DNA of 64,000 bases from Flavobacterium pallidum (GCF_003097535.1 NZ_CP029187.1:2914001-2978000), one strand, 5' to 3'; shown: positions 41,592 to 50,046, counted from the first letter of the stretch. Notes: generated by a model not told the origin, from the sequence alone. Numbers and translations are program-made.

Positions 41592-43634
41592 CTATTTCTT
41601 AAACCTCGAAACGCCATCCTTCAGCCATTTATAATAGGTATCAATATCAGGCGTGTAGGCAATCGGCTCATTTAGGTTTTGTTCGTCAAGCCCCATCAGT
41701 ACGTAATACGGACGCGCATTACTCTGGTATCTTTCCCTTTCAAAATCAGACCATTTTTTACCTACAGTGGTAATTTCTGAACCGGTAGCTTTGGAGACAT
41801 ATTTTTCACTTTCAGGCAATTCCACGGCAGAATCCCCGTAAAGTGAAATCAGTACCACATCGTTTTTGAGCATGGCAAGGACTTTGGGATCAGACCACAC
41901 ATTATTTTCCGTCAGCCTGCAGTTCTGGCAGGTTTTTCCGGTAAAATCGAGCATCACCGGCTTGTTGACTTTTTTAGCATAAGCCAAACCTTCGCCATAA
42001 TCTTCAAAAGACACGATGTGATGCGGTCCGTAAACAGCCCCTTCGGGCAAAACCGGCAAAGCGCCAGCGGTGTTGCTCCCGAAACCATCAGGACTTTCGC
42101 TGTATGTCTGCGGAGGCGGGAACGCACTGATCATTTTCAGCGGCGCGCCCCATAATCCTGGTATCATATAGACCGTAAATGCTAACGTGAGCAACCCGAA
42201 AAGCATGCGTCCCACAGAAATATGCGACAATTGATCGTCATGTGGCAAAGTGATTTTCCCAAAAAGATATAGCGTCAATGCACCAAAAATCGCTATCCAG
42301 AACGCCAGGAACAATTCCCTGTCCAGGATGTGCGTTTCGAGTACCAGGTCGGCGCTGGAAAGGAATTTGAATGCCAGTGCGAGCTCGATAAACCCGAAAA
42401 CTACTTTTACGGTATTGAGCCAGCCTCCTGATTTCGGCATGTTTTTTAATAAACTTGGAAATAAGGCCAGCGAAATAAATGGCAGCGCTAATCCAAGGCC
42501 AAAACCGAGCATCGCAAATGTGAGGATCGTAGCACCACCATCGGTGGAAAGGACGCTGCCCAATACGAAACCGAGCGCAGGCCCTGTACATGAAAACGAT
42601 ACAATGATCAATGTCATCGCCATGAAGAAAATCCCTAAAAGTCCGCCGGAATTTGAAGCATTATCGGCTTTATTGGCGAGCCAGTTTGGCATCGTGATTT
42701 CAAAAGCGCCAAAAAACGAAATGGCAAAAATGATAAAAATAACGAAGAAAAACAGGTTCAGGTACACATTGGTAGAGATTTCAGTAAACATGTTCGGGTC
42801 CAGTTTTTCAAATAAATGGAATGGTACTGAAATCAGTACGTAAATCGCTATAATGCAAAATCCGTAAAAGAATGCGTTGAATTTCCCTTTCGATTTTGAA
42901 CCTGACTGCTTGATGAAAAAGCTTACCGTCATTGGGATCATAGGGAACACACAAGGCGTGATAGTCGCCAGCATTCCGGCTAAGATCGCCCCGATGAAAA
43001 TCAGCCACAAGCTTTGCGGCGCTCCTTTTTTAGGTGTGCCTGCTGTATCGCCGGATTTAACCGTAGTGGATTTTTTCACAGTGTCGTTCACTATTTCTTC
43101 GGCCTTGGCAGTATCTGCAGGAACAGCCGTTTCGGGAATTTCGGTTGCAGGGGCTATCGCTGCGGCAGGGACTTTCGGAATGTCAAAAGTGAACGCTTTT
43201 TCGTCATTAATGCAGCGGTCCTTGCAAACCTGGTATTCGACAGTTGCCTTGATTTTTGTCAATGCAGCATTGGTGATTTTTACTTTTTGCTTAAATAAAG
43301 CCTTGTGCGTAAAAAAGGTTTCCTCTACTTCAAAAGCCTCACTGAATTCCTTTTCGGTCTTGCCTTCCGACGTTTTTCCACTTAAAATATAATTTCCTTT
43401 TGCATCGGCAAACTTTACCACTGCGGGCATTGAGCCATCGGGATGGGAAAATTGCGAATATACATGCCAACCATCGTCAATAGTTCCTTCCATTATAAGG
43501 CTGAACTCGTTGGCGCTTATTTTTTCAACCCGGGAAGTCCATTTTACAGGAGTGAAAATCTGGGCATTGATTTGGGTAAAAACCAATAAAAAGAATACAG
43601 ATACTAAATGTTTAAGGGGAAATTGAAGTCTCAT
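41592..43634 (-). CDS. dsbD: Thiol:disulfide interchange protein DsbD
   Basis: A 680-residue transmembrane reductant shuttle moving electrons from cytosolic thioredoxin to periplasmic thiols. It has a signal peptide, an N-terminal periplasmic domain with a Cys pair (CKDRC), a low-complexity linker, and a CcdA-like membrane core with the redox cysteines in ATITPCVFPMIP and VSFSCTGPALGF. A C-terminal thioredoxin domain carries TCQNCRLTE. The start overlaps the tilS stop by 23 nt, so the two are coupled. An uncleaved extension upstream is rejected. Confidence 0.9.
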   Translation of the reverse strand: MRLQFPLKHLVSVFFLLVFTQINAQIFTPVKWTSRVEKISANEFSLIMEGTIDDGWHVYSQFSHPDGSMPAVVKFADAKGNYILSGKTSEGKTEKEFSEAFEVEETFFTHKALFKQKVKITNAALTKIKATVEYQVCKDRCINDEKAFTFDIPKVPAAAIAPATEIPETAVPADTAKAEEIVNDTVKKSTTVKSGDTAGTPKKGAPQSLWLIFIGAILAGMLATITPCVFPMIPMTVSFFIKQSGSKSKGKFNAFFYGFCIIAIYVLISVPFHLFEKLDPNMFTEISTNVYLNLFFFVIFIIFAISFFGAFEITMPNWLANKADNASNSGGLLGIFFMAMTLIIVSFSCTGPALGFVLGSVLSTDGGATILTFAMLGFGLGLALPFISLALFPSLLKNMPKSGGWLNTVKVVFGFIELALAFKFLSSADLVLETHILDRELFLAFWIAIFGALTLYLFGKITLPHDDQLSHISVGRMLFGLLTLAFTVYMIPGLWGAPLKMISAFPPPQTYSESPDGFGSNTAGALPVLPEGAVYGPHHIVSFEDYGEGLAYAKKVNKPVMLDFTGKTCQNCRLTENNVWSDPKVLAMLKNDVVLISLYGDSAVELPESEKYVSKATGSEITTVGKKWSDFERERYQSNARPYYVLMGLDEQNLNEPIAYTPDIDTYYKWLKDGVSRFKK

Positions 43635-44940
43635 TATGAAGCGTAATTTGTAGTATGTTTTGAGTTTTGTGTTGAATTTTAAAACGTTCGTCCTGTCGTA
43701 AACCAACAATCCAGACGATATCGTCTCCGGAACATAAAAGCCACGCCTGCTCTTTTTCAAACGCGGAAAGCTTTTCGTCCTTGAAGAATTTACTGACTTT
43801 TTTCGATTGCCCTTTCATTCCAAATGGCTGAAAATCATCACCTTCATGCCATTTCCTCAGGATCAATGGAAAATGCAGCAAATCTTCGTCCGCAAAGATA
43901 ACCGTATTTGGCGCATCGGAAATGCCGTTTACTTTGCGAAAGGATAATTTTAAGGGAAAATTAACTTCCCCTACTCCTTTTTCAATGTACAATTCTGTTG
44001 GATTTTCAGTTGCAACAGCTGCCAATAAAAGAAAGTCACGGTCCTTAAGCAAACGGAAATGGGTTGAAAAAACCTGTTTTCCCGATTGGGCATGGACCAG
44101 ATGGTAAATATCTTCCCAGGCAGTAAAGCCAAGCGGCGCGAGCCAACTGTGCAGGTAGGCTTTGTAATTAGGCAACACCAGCAATTCGCCGATATTTATC
44201 TTTTTTTGATGTGATTCCTCCGTGACCACTTTGCGGTACACGATCCTTGAAGCATCATCTGCCATCGACATCGCCTGCTGCAGATAAGAGGATGTATTGC
44301 TGAAAGATTCCAACAAAGAAGGATTAATTTCTTTCAGCAAAGGAACAACGTGATGGCGTATTTTATTGCGTAAATATTTATCTGAGGCATTGCTGCTGTC
44401 TTCGCGCCATTGGATGGCATTTTCATTTGCATAAGTTTCAATTTCATCACGCGAAAAAGGCAATAACGGACGAATGATATTCCCGATTTTTCCAGGAATG
44501 CCGGTCAATCCTTCCGGGCCGGTGCCGCGGCTGAAGTTGATCAGGAAGGTTTCAAGATTGTCGTCGGCATGGTGTGCGGTAACAAGGTAATCCAGCTCCT
44601 TTTGCTGCAATAATTCCGCAAACCAATTGTACCGCAATTCCCTCGCTGCGAGTTGTATTGACAATTTATAATCCTTTGCAAAAGATTGCGTATCGAACCT
44701 GGTATGGAAAAACGGAATTTCGTGCTTTTCAGCAAAGGATTTTACAAAAGCCTGGTCTGCATCACTTTCTTCACCGCGAAGCCCGAAATTGCAATGCGCA
44801 ATGGCAATCTTAAACGGCAACTGCGAAAACAAATGTGCCATCACCATACTGTCCAGACCGCCGGAAACAGCCAGCAACAGCTTTTTATGTGTCAGGAAGG
44901 GAAAATGTTCCGTGAGGTGTATCCGCAGCTTTGTAATCAT
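43612..44940 (-). CDS. tilS: tRNA(Ile)-lysidine synthase
   Basis: A 442-residue enzyme that attaches lysine to C34 of the CAU-anticodon tRNA-Ile so that it reads AUA. The PP-loop is LAVSGGLDSMVMAHLF; later motifs are VTAHHADDNLETFLINF, RGTGPEGLTGI, RPLLPFSRDEIETYA and WREDSSNASDKYLRNKIRH. The C-terminal TilS domain includes KSKKVSKFFKDEKLS-like sequence (QSKKVSKFFKDEKLS). It sits 11 nt after pabB and overlaps dsbD. The ATG at 44940 is preferred. Confidence 0.93.
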   Translation of the reverse strand: MITKLRIHLTEHFPFLTHKKLLLAVSGGLDSMVMAHLFSQLPFKIAIAHCNFGLRGEESDADQAFVKSFAEKHEIPFFHTRFDTQSFAKDYKLSIQLAARELRYNWFAELLQQKELDYLVTAHHADDNLETFLINFSRGTGPEGLTGIPGKIGNIIRPLLPFSRDEIETYANENAIQWREDSSNASDKYLRNKIRHHVVPLLKEINPSLLESFSNTSSYLQQAMSMADDASRIVYRKVVTEESHQKKINIGELLVLPNYKAYLHSWLAPLGFTAWEDIYHLVHAQSGKQVFSTHFRLLKDRDFLLLAAVATENPTELYIEKGVGEVNFPLKLSFRKVNGISDAPNTVIFADEDLLHFPLILRKWHEGDDFQPFGMKGQSKKVSKFFKDEKLSAFEKEQAWLLCSGDDIVWIVGLRQDERFKIQHKTQNILQITLHNETSISP

Positions 44941-44951
44941 TTTCAAATATA

Positions 44952-46259
44952 CTAAAAATCCCGGAGCGGGGCGTTCAGTACGGCGAACATCGCTTTGGCT
45001 TTGAGCAGGCATTCCTCATATTCTTTTTCAGGATCTGACAGCGATGTAATGGCACTTCCCACTGAAAAAGACAGGTATTTATCAGTTGCATTGTACAAAA
45101 TACTCCTGATGACAACATTGAAATCGAAGTCATTTTCAGGTGTGAAATATCCGACGGCCCCACTGTACAGGCCCCGTTTGGTTTCTTCCAGTTCTTCAAT
45201 GATTTTCATTGCCGAAATTTTAGGCGCACCCGTCATACTCCCCATTGGAAATGTGGTTTTAATAACATCTGTTGCTGAAAATTGCGAACCGACTTCTGAA
45301 GTGATTGTTGAAATCATCTGGTGCACCTGCGGAAACGAATAAATGCCGCATAATTCCGCAACATGTACGCTACCTTTTTGTGCGGTTTTTGAAAGGTCAT
45401 TGCGCACCAAATCTACAATCATGATGTTTTCAGACCGTTCTTTCGGGTCCAGCCTCAGGTTTTCTGCGGCAGCGTTATCAGCATCAATTTCATCGTGCCG
45501 TTTAGCAGTGCCTTTTATAGGTTGGGAAATAATCTGCGATGCCGATTTTTTCAGATACCTTTCCGGAGAAGCGCACAACAGGTAATGGTTTTTGTTTCTG
45601 AAGAAAGCTGCAAAAGGCGGTCTTGACAAGGCATTTAATGATTGAAAAGTCTGAATCGGGTTGATGGATGCGTTTTCCGCATAAAATTCCATACAGAAAT
45701 TGGCTTCGTAAATATCTCCCCGATGGATGTGATTGAGCATTTTACCAATCTTTTTTATATAGCTTTCTTTTGTAATGCGCCCGAAGATGTCAACCGCTAT
45801 TTCTGAAGCCTCAGAATCAGTTTTAGTTTGAAGGATATTTTCAAGATCAACATGCAACTCCTCACTGCAAAGATTCAGGTACTGGATCTCTATCGTGTTC
45901 CCTTTAAGGAGAAAAAGTTTTTTAGGCTGGAAAAAAAACAAATCCGGAAAACCGAGTCCGTCATGATTCTCTGAAACCAGTTCTTCAGTGGCATTTTTTA
46001 AATCATAAGTGAGGTAACCGAATATCCAGTCTTTTGCATTTCTCTGGTAATTCTGAAGTTCTTCGAAGGCGTTTGAAAAATCGGTTTTCAATGACGTAAA
46101 AGCATCTACCGCAAGGATACCATCGTAGCTGCCGTACTGTTGATTGTTTTCATTGCTGTCCAGAAAAACCACTTCTGCGAATTGTTCAGACCAAAGCAGC
46201 AATTGCTTTTTGAATTCGGGGGCCGAATTTGAAGTAATGTAAGAAGTTCTCAAGCACAA
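44952..46259 (-). CDS. pabB: Aminodeoxychorismate synthase component I (PabB-like)
   Basis: A 435-residue chorismate-utilising enzyme of the folate pathway, which aminates chorismate using ammonia from PabA. The catalytic half carries SRPPFAAFFRN, PIKGTAKRHDE, PKERSENIMIVDLVRND and GSMTGAPKISAMKIIEELE, with RGLYSGAVGYF. There is no fused glutaminase or lyase domain. Anthranilate synthase (TrpE) is less likely without trp genes. The start is uncertain: no ATG is available, and TTG codons at 46259 and 46253 are both possible. Confidence 0.85.
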   Translation of the reverse strand: MCLRTSYITSNSAPEFKKQLLLWSEQFAEVVFLDSNENNQQYGSYDGILAVDAFTSLKTDFSNAFEELQNYQRNAKDWIFGYLTYDLKNATEELVSENHDGLGFPDLFFFQPKKLFLLKGNTIEIQYLNLCSEELHVDLENILQTKTDSEASEIAVDIFGRITKESYIKKIGKMLNHIHRGDIYEANFCMEFYAENASINPIQTFQSLNALSRPPFAAFFRNKNHYLLCASPERYLKKSASQIISQPIKGTAKRHDEIDADNAAAENLRLDPKERSENIMIVDLVRNDLSKTAQKGSVHVAELCGIYSFPQVHQMISTITSEVGSQFSATDVIKTTFPMGSMTGAPKISAMKIIEELEETKRGLYSGAVGYFTPENDFDFNVVIRSILYNATDKYLSFSVGSAITSLSDPEKEYEECLLKAKAMFAVLNAPLRDF

Positions 46260-46292
46260 AAATTTGCGCTAATTTACTTAGAAAATTCGGAA

Positions 46293-46835
46293 TCAAAGCG
46301 TAGAAAGATTTCGCAATGCCCATCCTGATTCTGCATGAAAAATATAGATATCGATCCTTTTTTCGGGATCTTTTAAATACTGGCTCTTTGCGTCAGTTTT
46401 AGTGGTTTCAAAATCAGCATGTGGTTTGAAAAAACTTTTCCAGATGACAAATAAGTCATCGTATGATGCCGTAATTTCATTGAGTTTATAGGTCACATAC
46501 TCCGGTCTTGGCGCATTGACATCCTCACCTCCATTATAGAACGAAAAATCCACGGTAATAAATGCCTGGCGTTGCGCTTCTGTAAAATTCCCGTTTTTCA
46601 GGTCTTCATCTGTAAGTTCATTCTGAACGAAACGAAAGCGTAATATTCCTGCGTTATAGGATTCTTTTGTAGTATAAAGCCTGAACTTTCCATTACTTGT
46701 TGCAACAAATTGCTGGGCAATTTCGGTAGCACGTGTTTTATTCTGCACATGTTTTGATTCTTCGATAAGCTTGTAATCCTGGGAAAAAGATTTTGTGAAA
46801 AACAGTACCGCGAAAAGTAAAAAAGGAAATTTCAT
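46293..46835 (-). CDS. Secreted protein of unknown function
   Basis: A 180-residue protein with a signal peptide (MKFPFLLFAVLFFTKSFSQ) and an alpha/beta mature domain (ATEIAQQFVATSNGKFRLY, VTYKLNEITASYDDLFVIW). No recognised family and no membrane helix beyond the signal. It lies downstream of the DUF3892 gene, 45 nt apart on the same strand, so it could be read through from that promoter. Confidence 0.65.
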   Translation of the reverse strand: MKFPFLLFAVLFFTKSFSQDYKLIEESKHVQNKTRATEIAQQFVATSNGKFRLYTTKESYNAGILRFRFVQNELTDEDLKNGNFTEAQRQAFITVDFSFYNGGEDVNAPRPEYVTYKLNEITASYDDLFVIWKSFFKPHADFETTKTDAKSQYLKDPEKRIDIYIFHAESGWALRNLSTL

Positions 46836-46880
46836 TTTTTAAGTATTGAGGACAAACGAAAAAACTAAAACTTTATTGCA

Positions 46881-47186
46881 TTAACCCAATTGCAATCCTA
46901 AAGGATAATCTGGAAGTAACATTAACAATGACAAATCCAGGAAGTCCAGTTCTGCTTTGAGGTATTTATCAGCATCAGGACTTACAGCTACTATCACTTT
47001 CGAAAACTCTTCATTGCAGGTGATGTAAAATATCCATTTACCGGATTCGATTCCGATAATAGCTTCTTTTTGAGATATTTGCCATGTCGTACCATCTGGA
47101 TTCACGCCACCTATAAAAGCAATTCTCTGGTCGATTCTTTGCAGTCCTGATTTCTTAATGAAACGGATTTGATGATTAGTACACAT
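46881..47186 (-). CDS. DUF3892 protein under the GGG-N4-CCC palindrome
   Basis: A 101-residue cytosolic protein. The family core is visible: AFIGGVNPDGTTWQISQKE then AIIGIESGKWIFYI and VIVAVSPDADKYLKAELD. DUF3892 has no known function. Its promoter carries two copies of the palindrome found in front of the neighbouring two-component operon, at the same distance from the -7 box, so it is probably a target of the same regulator. Confidence 0.82.
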   Translation of the reverse strand: MCTNHQIRFIKKSGLQRIDQRIAFIGGVNPDGTTWQISQKEAIIGIESGKWIFYITCNEEFSKVIVAVSPDADKYLKAELDFLDLSLLMLLPDYPLGLQLG

Positions 47187-47252
47187 AATCTTTTATTTAT
47201 TAGGGGTTAATAATTAAACTATGTAGTATGTTGTTATGGTGTGTGGACATAG

Positions 47253-47260
47253 TAAATTTA
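47253..47260 (-). promoter_or_regulatory. Putative -7 box of the DUF3892 gene
   Basis: TAAATTTA on the minus strand, seven of eight matches to TAnnTTTG. The first T lies 30.5 nt from the centre of the nearer palindrome, the same as for the operon promoter. Confidence 0.5.
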
Positions 47261-47284
47261 TTAAAAAAAAATAAGGATTCATTA

Positions 47285-47296
47285 AGGGTAAACCCT
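47285..47296. promoter_or_regulatory. Operator-like palindrome AGGGTAAACCCT
   Basis: GGG-N4-CCC palindrome centred at 47290.5, about 43 nt upstream of the inferred DUF3892 transcription start. Confidence 0.65.
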
Positions 47297-47323
47297 ATAT
47301 TTTCATTTTTTTTTCATCTTTTT

Positions 47324-47341
47324 TTAAGGGAAAACCCTTAA
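47324..47341. promoter_or_regulatory. Operator-like palindrome TTAAGGGAAAACCCTTAA
   Basis: A perfect 7-bp inverted repeat with a four-A core, centred at 47332.5, exactly 42 nt (four helical turns) from the nearer copy. It is the most complete copy in the window. Confidence 0.7.
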
Positions 47342-47388
47342 TCTTGAGAAGTCAATATAAATTTTAGAATAAATAACAGTTGTTTAAC

Positions 47389-48099
47389 TTATAAGCCAAA
47401 GTCGTCCATGGATAAATAATTGTTCCTGAATGCGTAAATAATGGCTCCAATGAAGTTTTTAGTATTGGTCTTATCGAGAATGCGTTTTTTATGCCCTTCA
47501 ACAGTTTTTGCAGAAATGCAAAGTTCTTTGGCGATGTCCGCATTACTGAATTCCTGGCAAGTCATCTTGATAATCTCAATTTCCCTTTCGCTTAGCCCGT
47601 TTTTATCGGCCTTATCAGCTTCCTGCCCCCCTTGCTCTACTTCGGTTTCCTCTACATTAATATTAGAGCGGTTTTGCCACAGCAGCGCTTCCCTGATCAC
47701 GCTTCCCAATTCCATACCGAAATAGTAACCTGTTTTTTCGAGGCTTTTGATGGCCTGCTGCAATTGGCCGGGATCGGAATTTTTTGTGAAATATCCATGG
47801 GCTCCCAATTCCAGTATCTTGTGGATGCTTTCTTTGGTGGTAAGCTGTGATACTATAAGTACTTTGATCTCAGGAAAATTGCGTCGCAGGATGATGCAGG
47901 TTTCATATCCATCCATTTCAGGCATCTCAATATCAAGCAATACGATATCTGGTTTTATTTCCGTTTTTTCCAGCTTTTCGATAAAGACTTTTCCATTTTC
48001 GGAATCCGAGACAACCTGTACGCCTTTAAACGAATTGACCAGCAGGACAAGGCTTTTCCTGAACAGTTGATGATCATCGACGATGGCAACTTTTATCAT
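47389..48099 (-). CDS. NarL/LuxR-type response regulator
   Basis: A 236-residue DNA-binding regulator. The receiver domain has the acidic pair at residues 8-9 (IVDDHQ) and the phospho-acceptor Asp56 in IVLLDIEMPEMDG. The C-terminal LuxR helix-turn-helix starts LSEREIEIIKMTCQE and continues NADIAKELCISAKTVEGHKKR. An acidic linker of about 25 residues (EETEVEQGGQEADKADK) joins them. It overlaps the kinase stop by 4 nt. It is the natural candidate to bind the palindromes upstream of this operon and its neighbours. Confidence 0.92.
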   Translation of the reverse strand: MIKVAIVDDHQLFRKSLVLLVNSFKGVQVVSDSENGKVFIEKLEKTEIKPDIVLLDIEMPEMDGYETCIILRRNFPEIKVLIVSQLTTKESIHKILELGAHGYFTKNSDPGQLQQAIKSLEKTGYYFGMELGSVIREALLWQNRSNINVEETEVEQGGQEADKADKNGLSEREIEIIKMTCQEFSNADIAKELCISAKTVEGHKKRILDKTNTKNFIGAIIYAFRNNYLSMDDFGL

Positions 48100-48860
48100 G
48101 CTGATGTTTTTATGACGATTGAAAAATGGTTGCCTGAAGTGGTTTGCTTTTGTTCAAAAGCGGCTTCCAGTATTTTTAAACGTGACCGAATGTTGCCCAT
48201 ACCGGCTCCTTTTGAAATTTTGAACAAGGCGTCAAAATTGTACGGATTCCCGTCTTCTATTATTTCTATAATGACGCTATCCTGACGTTCATAAAACATG
48301 ACGGTGCATTTTGAAATCTGTCCGTATTTAATCATATTCGTTGAAAACTCCTGTACAATCCTGAATACCTCATAAGCTTTTTCCGGCGCAAGGCTGACCT
48401 TATTTGGGGCTTCTATATTGAACTCAATGCCCTTATAGGCAGCTGTAAGCCTCTCAAAATAATCTTCGAGCGCAATGACTAATCCAGCCGATTCCAGTAA
48501 CTGCGGCATCAGCTTATATGAAATGGAGCGCGTGTTCTGCAATGCGGCTTCAATGCCGGAATGGATGCCTTTTAATATTGACATTTTATCCTCGTCTGCT
48601 TCCTGCTTTTGGAGGATCGTGATAAAATTACGCACAGCATTCAGGTCGCCAGAGATGCCATCATGGATATCAGCAGCGATGCGCGTGCGTTCGTTTTTCT
48701 CACTTTGTAGTGCTGCCTTAAGCAATAATTCAGCTTCGATCCTCTTGATTTTTGCCAAATGGTTTTGGTAAAAAAGTACCAGAAAAATCAGCCCGCCGCC
48801 AAAAAAAAGCGAGACTGAAGTGCCAATCCATAAAACGGTATTCACTTCCTGATTTTCCAT
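48096..48860 (-). CDS. NarX-like sensor histidine kinase
   Basis: A 254-residue kinase with one N-terminal membrane helix (WIGTSVSLFFGGGLIFLVLF) and almost no extracytosolic part. The HisKA_3 motif is RIAADIHDGISGDLNAVRN, with His66 as the phospho-acceptor, and the ATPase domain shows EFSTNMIKYG, EDGNPYNFD and GAGMGNIRSRLKILEA. With no sensing domain of its own, it probably takes its signal from the seven-helix protein encoded just upstream, with which it overlaps by 19 nt. Confidence 0.9.
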   Translation of the reverse strand: MENQEVNTVLWIGTSVSLFFGGGLIFLVLFYQNHLAKIKRIEAELLLKAALQSEKNERTRIAADIHDGISGDLNAVRNFITILQKQEADEDKMSILKGIHSGIEAALQNTRSISYKLMPQLLESAGLVIALEDYFERLTAAYKGIEFNIEAPNKVSLAPEKAYEVFRIVQEFSTNMIKYGQISKCTVMFYERQDSVIIEIIEDGNPYNFDALFKISKGAGMGNIRSRLKILEAAFEQKQTTSGNHFSIVIKTSA

Positions 48861-49492
48861 ATTCCGAACATTAGAAAAAGCCTTAAAATGATGTTAATGA
48901 CAATATTGATAAGCCAGTAATCCTTAAATCCTTCATTATCAGCGTTAATGAGCTGACTGCTCAGCAAAAATAAAAATATAGGCCCAAATAAGTACATGAT
49001 TATCCCTGAAACAAAATAAAAATCAGGGAGTTTCAAAAGGGAAGTTTCAGGAAGGTCTTTAAAAACACCTGTAAACCAATGAATTGAGAAAATATAAATG
49101 GCTATTGTGGCAAATGCGGAAAGGTAGGAATCTGTGAGCATGCTTTCGCTGAAATCCCATCCGAATCCAATGCACACATAGATAAACAGCAGGAAAAATA
49201 ATATTCCGGACAGGATGTATAGCCCTTTTATCCGACATCGGTTCAACTGAAAAAAATACCATAATAATACATAAAATTCAGTGAAGGTATAGACTTTGTA
49301 ATGTACCGCGGACGGAATGCTGTACGTCATCGCGAAAATCTCGTATATATCTGATAATAAAATTATTAACAGGAAGTTGAAAATTAAAGGTGTCCCAAAT
49401 CCGATTTTCTTTTTTCTGCTCAGGTAATAGCCAAATAGGATAAAAGTAGAAAGAAAATAAATGCTGAAAATAGCGATCTGGAACAACTTCAT
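48842..49492 (-). CDS. Seven-helix membrane protein, possible signal receptor
   Basis: A 216-residue integral membrane protein with about seven hydrophobic helices: FQIAIFSIYFLSTFILFGYY, IFNFLLIILLSDIYEIFA, FYVLLWYFFQLN, LYILSGILFFLLFIYVCIG, FATIAIYIFSIHWFTGVF, FYFVSGIIMYLFGPIFLFLL and IVINIILRLFLMFGIW. It has no recognised domain, and most inter-helix loops are short. Encoded between the small Cys protein and the kinase with a 9-nt gap and a 19-nt overlap, it looks like the sensor half of the pathway (inference). Confidence 0.75.
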   Translation of the reverse strand: MKLFQIAIFSIYFLSTFILFGYYLSRKKKIGFGTPLIFNFLLIILLSDIYEIFAMTYSIPSAVHYKVYTFTEFYVLLWYFFQLNRCRIKGLYILSGILFFLLFIYVCIGFGWDFSESMLTDSYLSAFATIAIYIFSIHWFTGVFKDLPETSLLKLPDFYFVSGIIMYLFGPIFLFLLSSQLINADNEGFKDYWLINIVINIILRLFLMFGIWKIRK

Positions 49493-49501
49493 TTCAAAAT
49501 A

Positions 49502-49816
49502 TTATTTGCAAAGTGCGCTTGATGCATCACAAAAAGATGGACATGGGGCAGCCTTATCCATAATCACTCCTGAGCAAATATCGTTGTTACTCGCATTAGT
49601 ACCCACTATAACGGGCGTAATTTGTCCCGTAACTTCATCATAACCATTATAAATCCTGATGCCTGTACAGCCGGCCTGATCCAATATCATTTTTATATTC
49701 TCAGCAGATACGAGGTATCCTTTGATGGCATTGGGATATTTTAACCGAAAGTTACCGGTAAGCGTTGTCGCTGTAGCTAGTGTAATTTGTTGTCCGGGGA
49801 TGAGATTTTGTTCCAT
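49502..49816 (-). CDS. Small Cys-tailed protein heading the signalling operon
   Basis: A 104-residue soluble protein with no signal peptide. The core is KYPNAIKGYLVSAENIKMIL and GIRIYNGYDEVTGQITPVIVG, and the tail ends in APCPSFCDASSALCK. Cysteines are at 50, 81, 92, 96 and 103. I recall small Bacteroidetes proteins with an N-terminal LIP motif and a CPPxC-like end that look similar, but I cannot name a family. It is the first gene of the operon, so it is the most abundant transcript and may be the signal, a partner of the membrane protein, or a cargo. Confidence 0.72.
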   Translation of the reverse strand: MEQNLIPGQQITLATATTLTGNFRLKYPNAIKGYLVSAENIKMILDQAGCTGIRIYNGYDEVTGQITPVIVGTNASNNDICSGVIMDKAAPCPSFCDASSALCK

Positions 49817-49847
49817 AATAAATAAGGGGTTTAAAATTGTTTCAAAA

Positions 49848-49880
49848 CAAAAATAATTTAAAAAAAAATATTTTCATCAA
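49848..49880 (-). promoter_or_regulatory. Promoter of the two-component operon
   Basis: Minus-strand TATTTTTG (49848-49855), an exact TAnnTTTG, and a TTG (49878-49880) 22 nt upstream. The -33 box adjoins the palindrome at 49879-49891. Confidence 0.65.
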
Positions 49881-49891
49881 GGGTTTTCCCT
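49879..49891. promoter_or_regulatory. Operator-like palindrome AAGGGTTTTCCCT
   Basis: Centred at 49885.5, 30.5 nt from the first T of the -7 box. That is near -42 from the inferred start, the usual place for an activator that touches RNA polymerase. Confidence 0.68.
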
Positions 49892-49900
49892 GAATGTATT

Positions 49901-49910
49901 AAGGGTTTTT
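49901..49910. promoter_or_regulatory. Half-site AAGGGTTTTT
   Basis: A degenerate copy with only the left half intact, 22 nt (two helical turns) from the nearer full palindrome and 21 nt from the next. Confidence 0.45.
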
Positions 49911-49921
49911 ACTAACGAAAT

Positions 49922-49934
49922 TAGGGAAAACCCT
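49922..49934. promoter_or_regulatory. Operator-like palindrome TAGGGAAAACCCT
   Basis: Full palindrome centred at 49928.5, 43 nt upstream of the promoter-proximal copy. Confidence 0.65.
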
Positions 49935-49954
49935 CGCTAATTACATTTCAATAT

Positions 49955-49969
49955 AGGGAAAACCCTTAA
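49955..49969. promoter_or_regulatory. Operator-like palindrome AGGGAAAACCCTTAA
   Basis: Full palindrome centred at 49960.5, 32 nt (three turns) from the previous one. Confidence 0.65.
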
Positions 49970-50009
49970 CGCTTGGTTCCGGAATTACTTATTCCCTCAA
50001 TCAAAATTC

Positions 50010-50020
50010 AGGGTTTTCGG
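50010..50020. promoter_or_regulatory. Degenerate palindrome AGGGTTTTCGG before the 45-residue peptide gene
   Basis: Centred near 50015.5, 31.5 nt from the first T of the peptide gene's -7 box. Only the right arm departs from the motif. Confidence 0.45.
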
Positions 50021-50046
50021 GTATTGCCAGTTGGAAATGGTAATGA

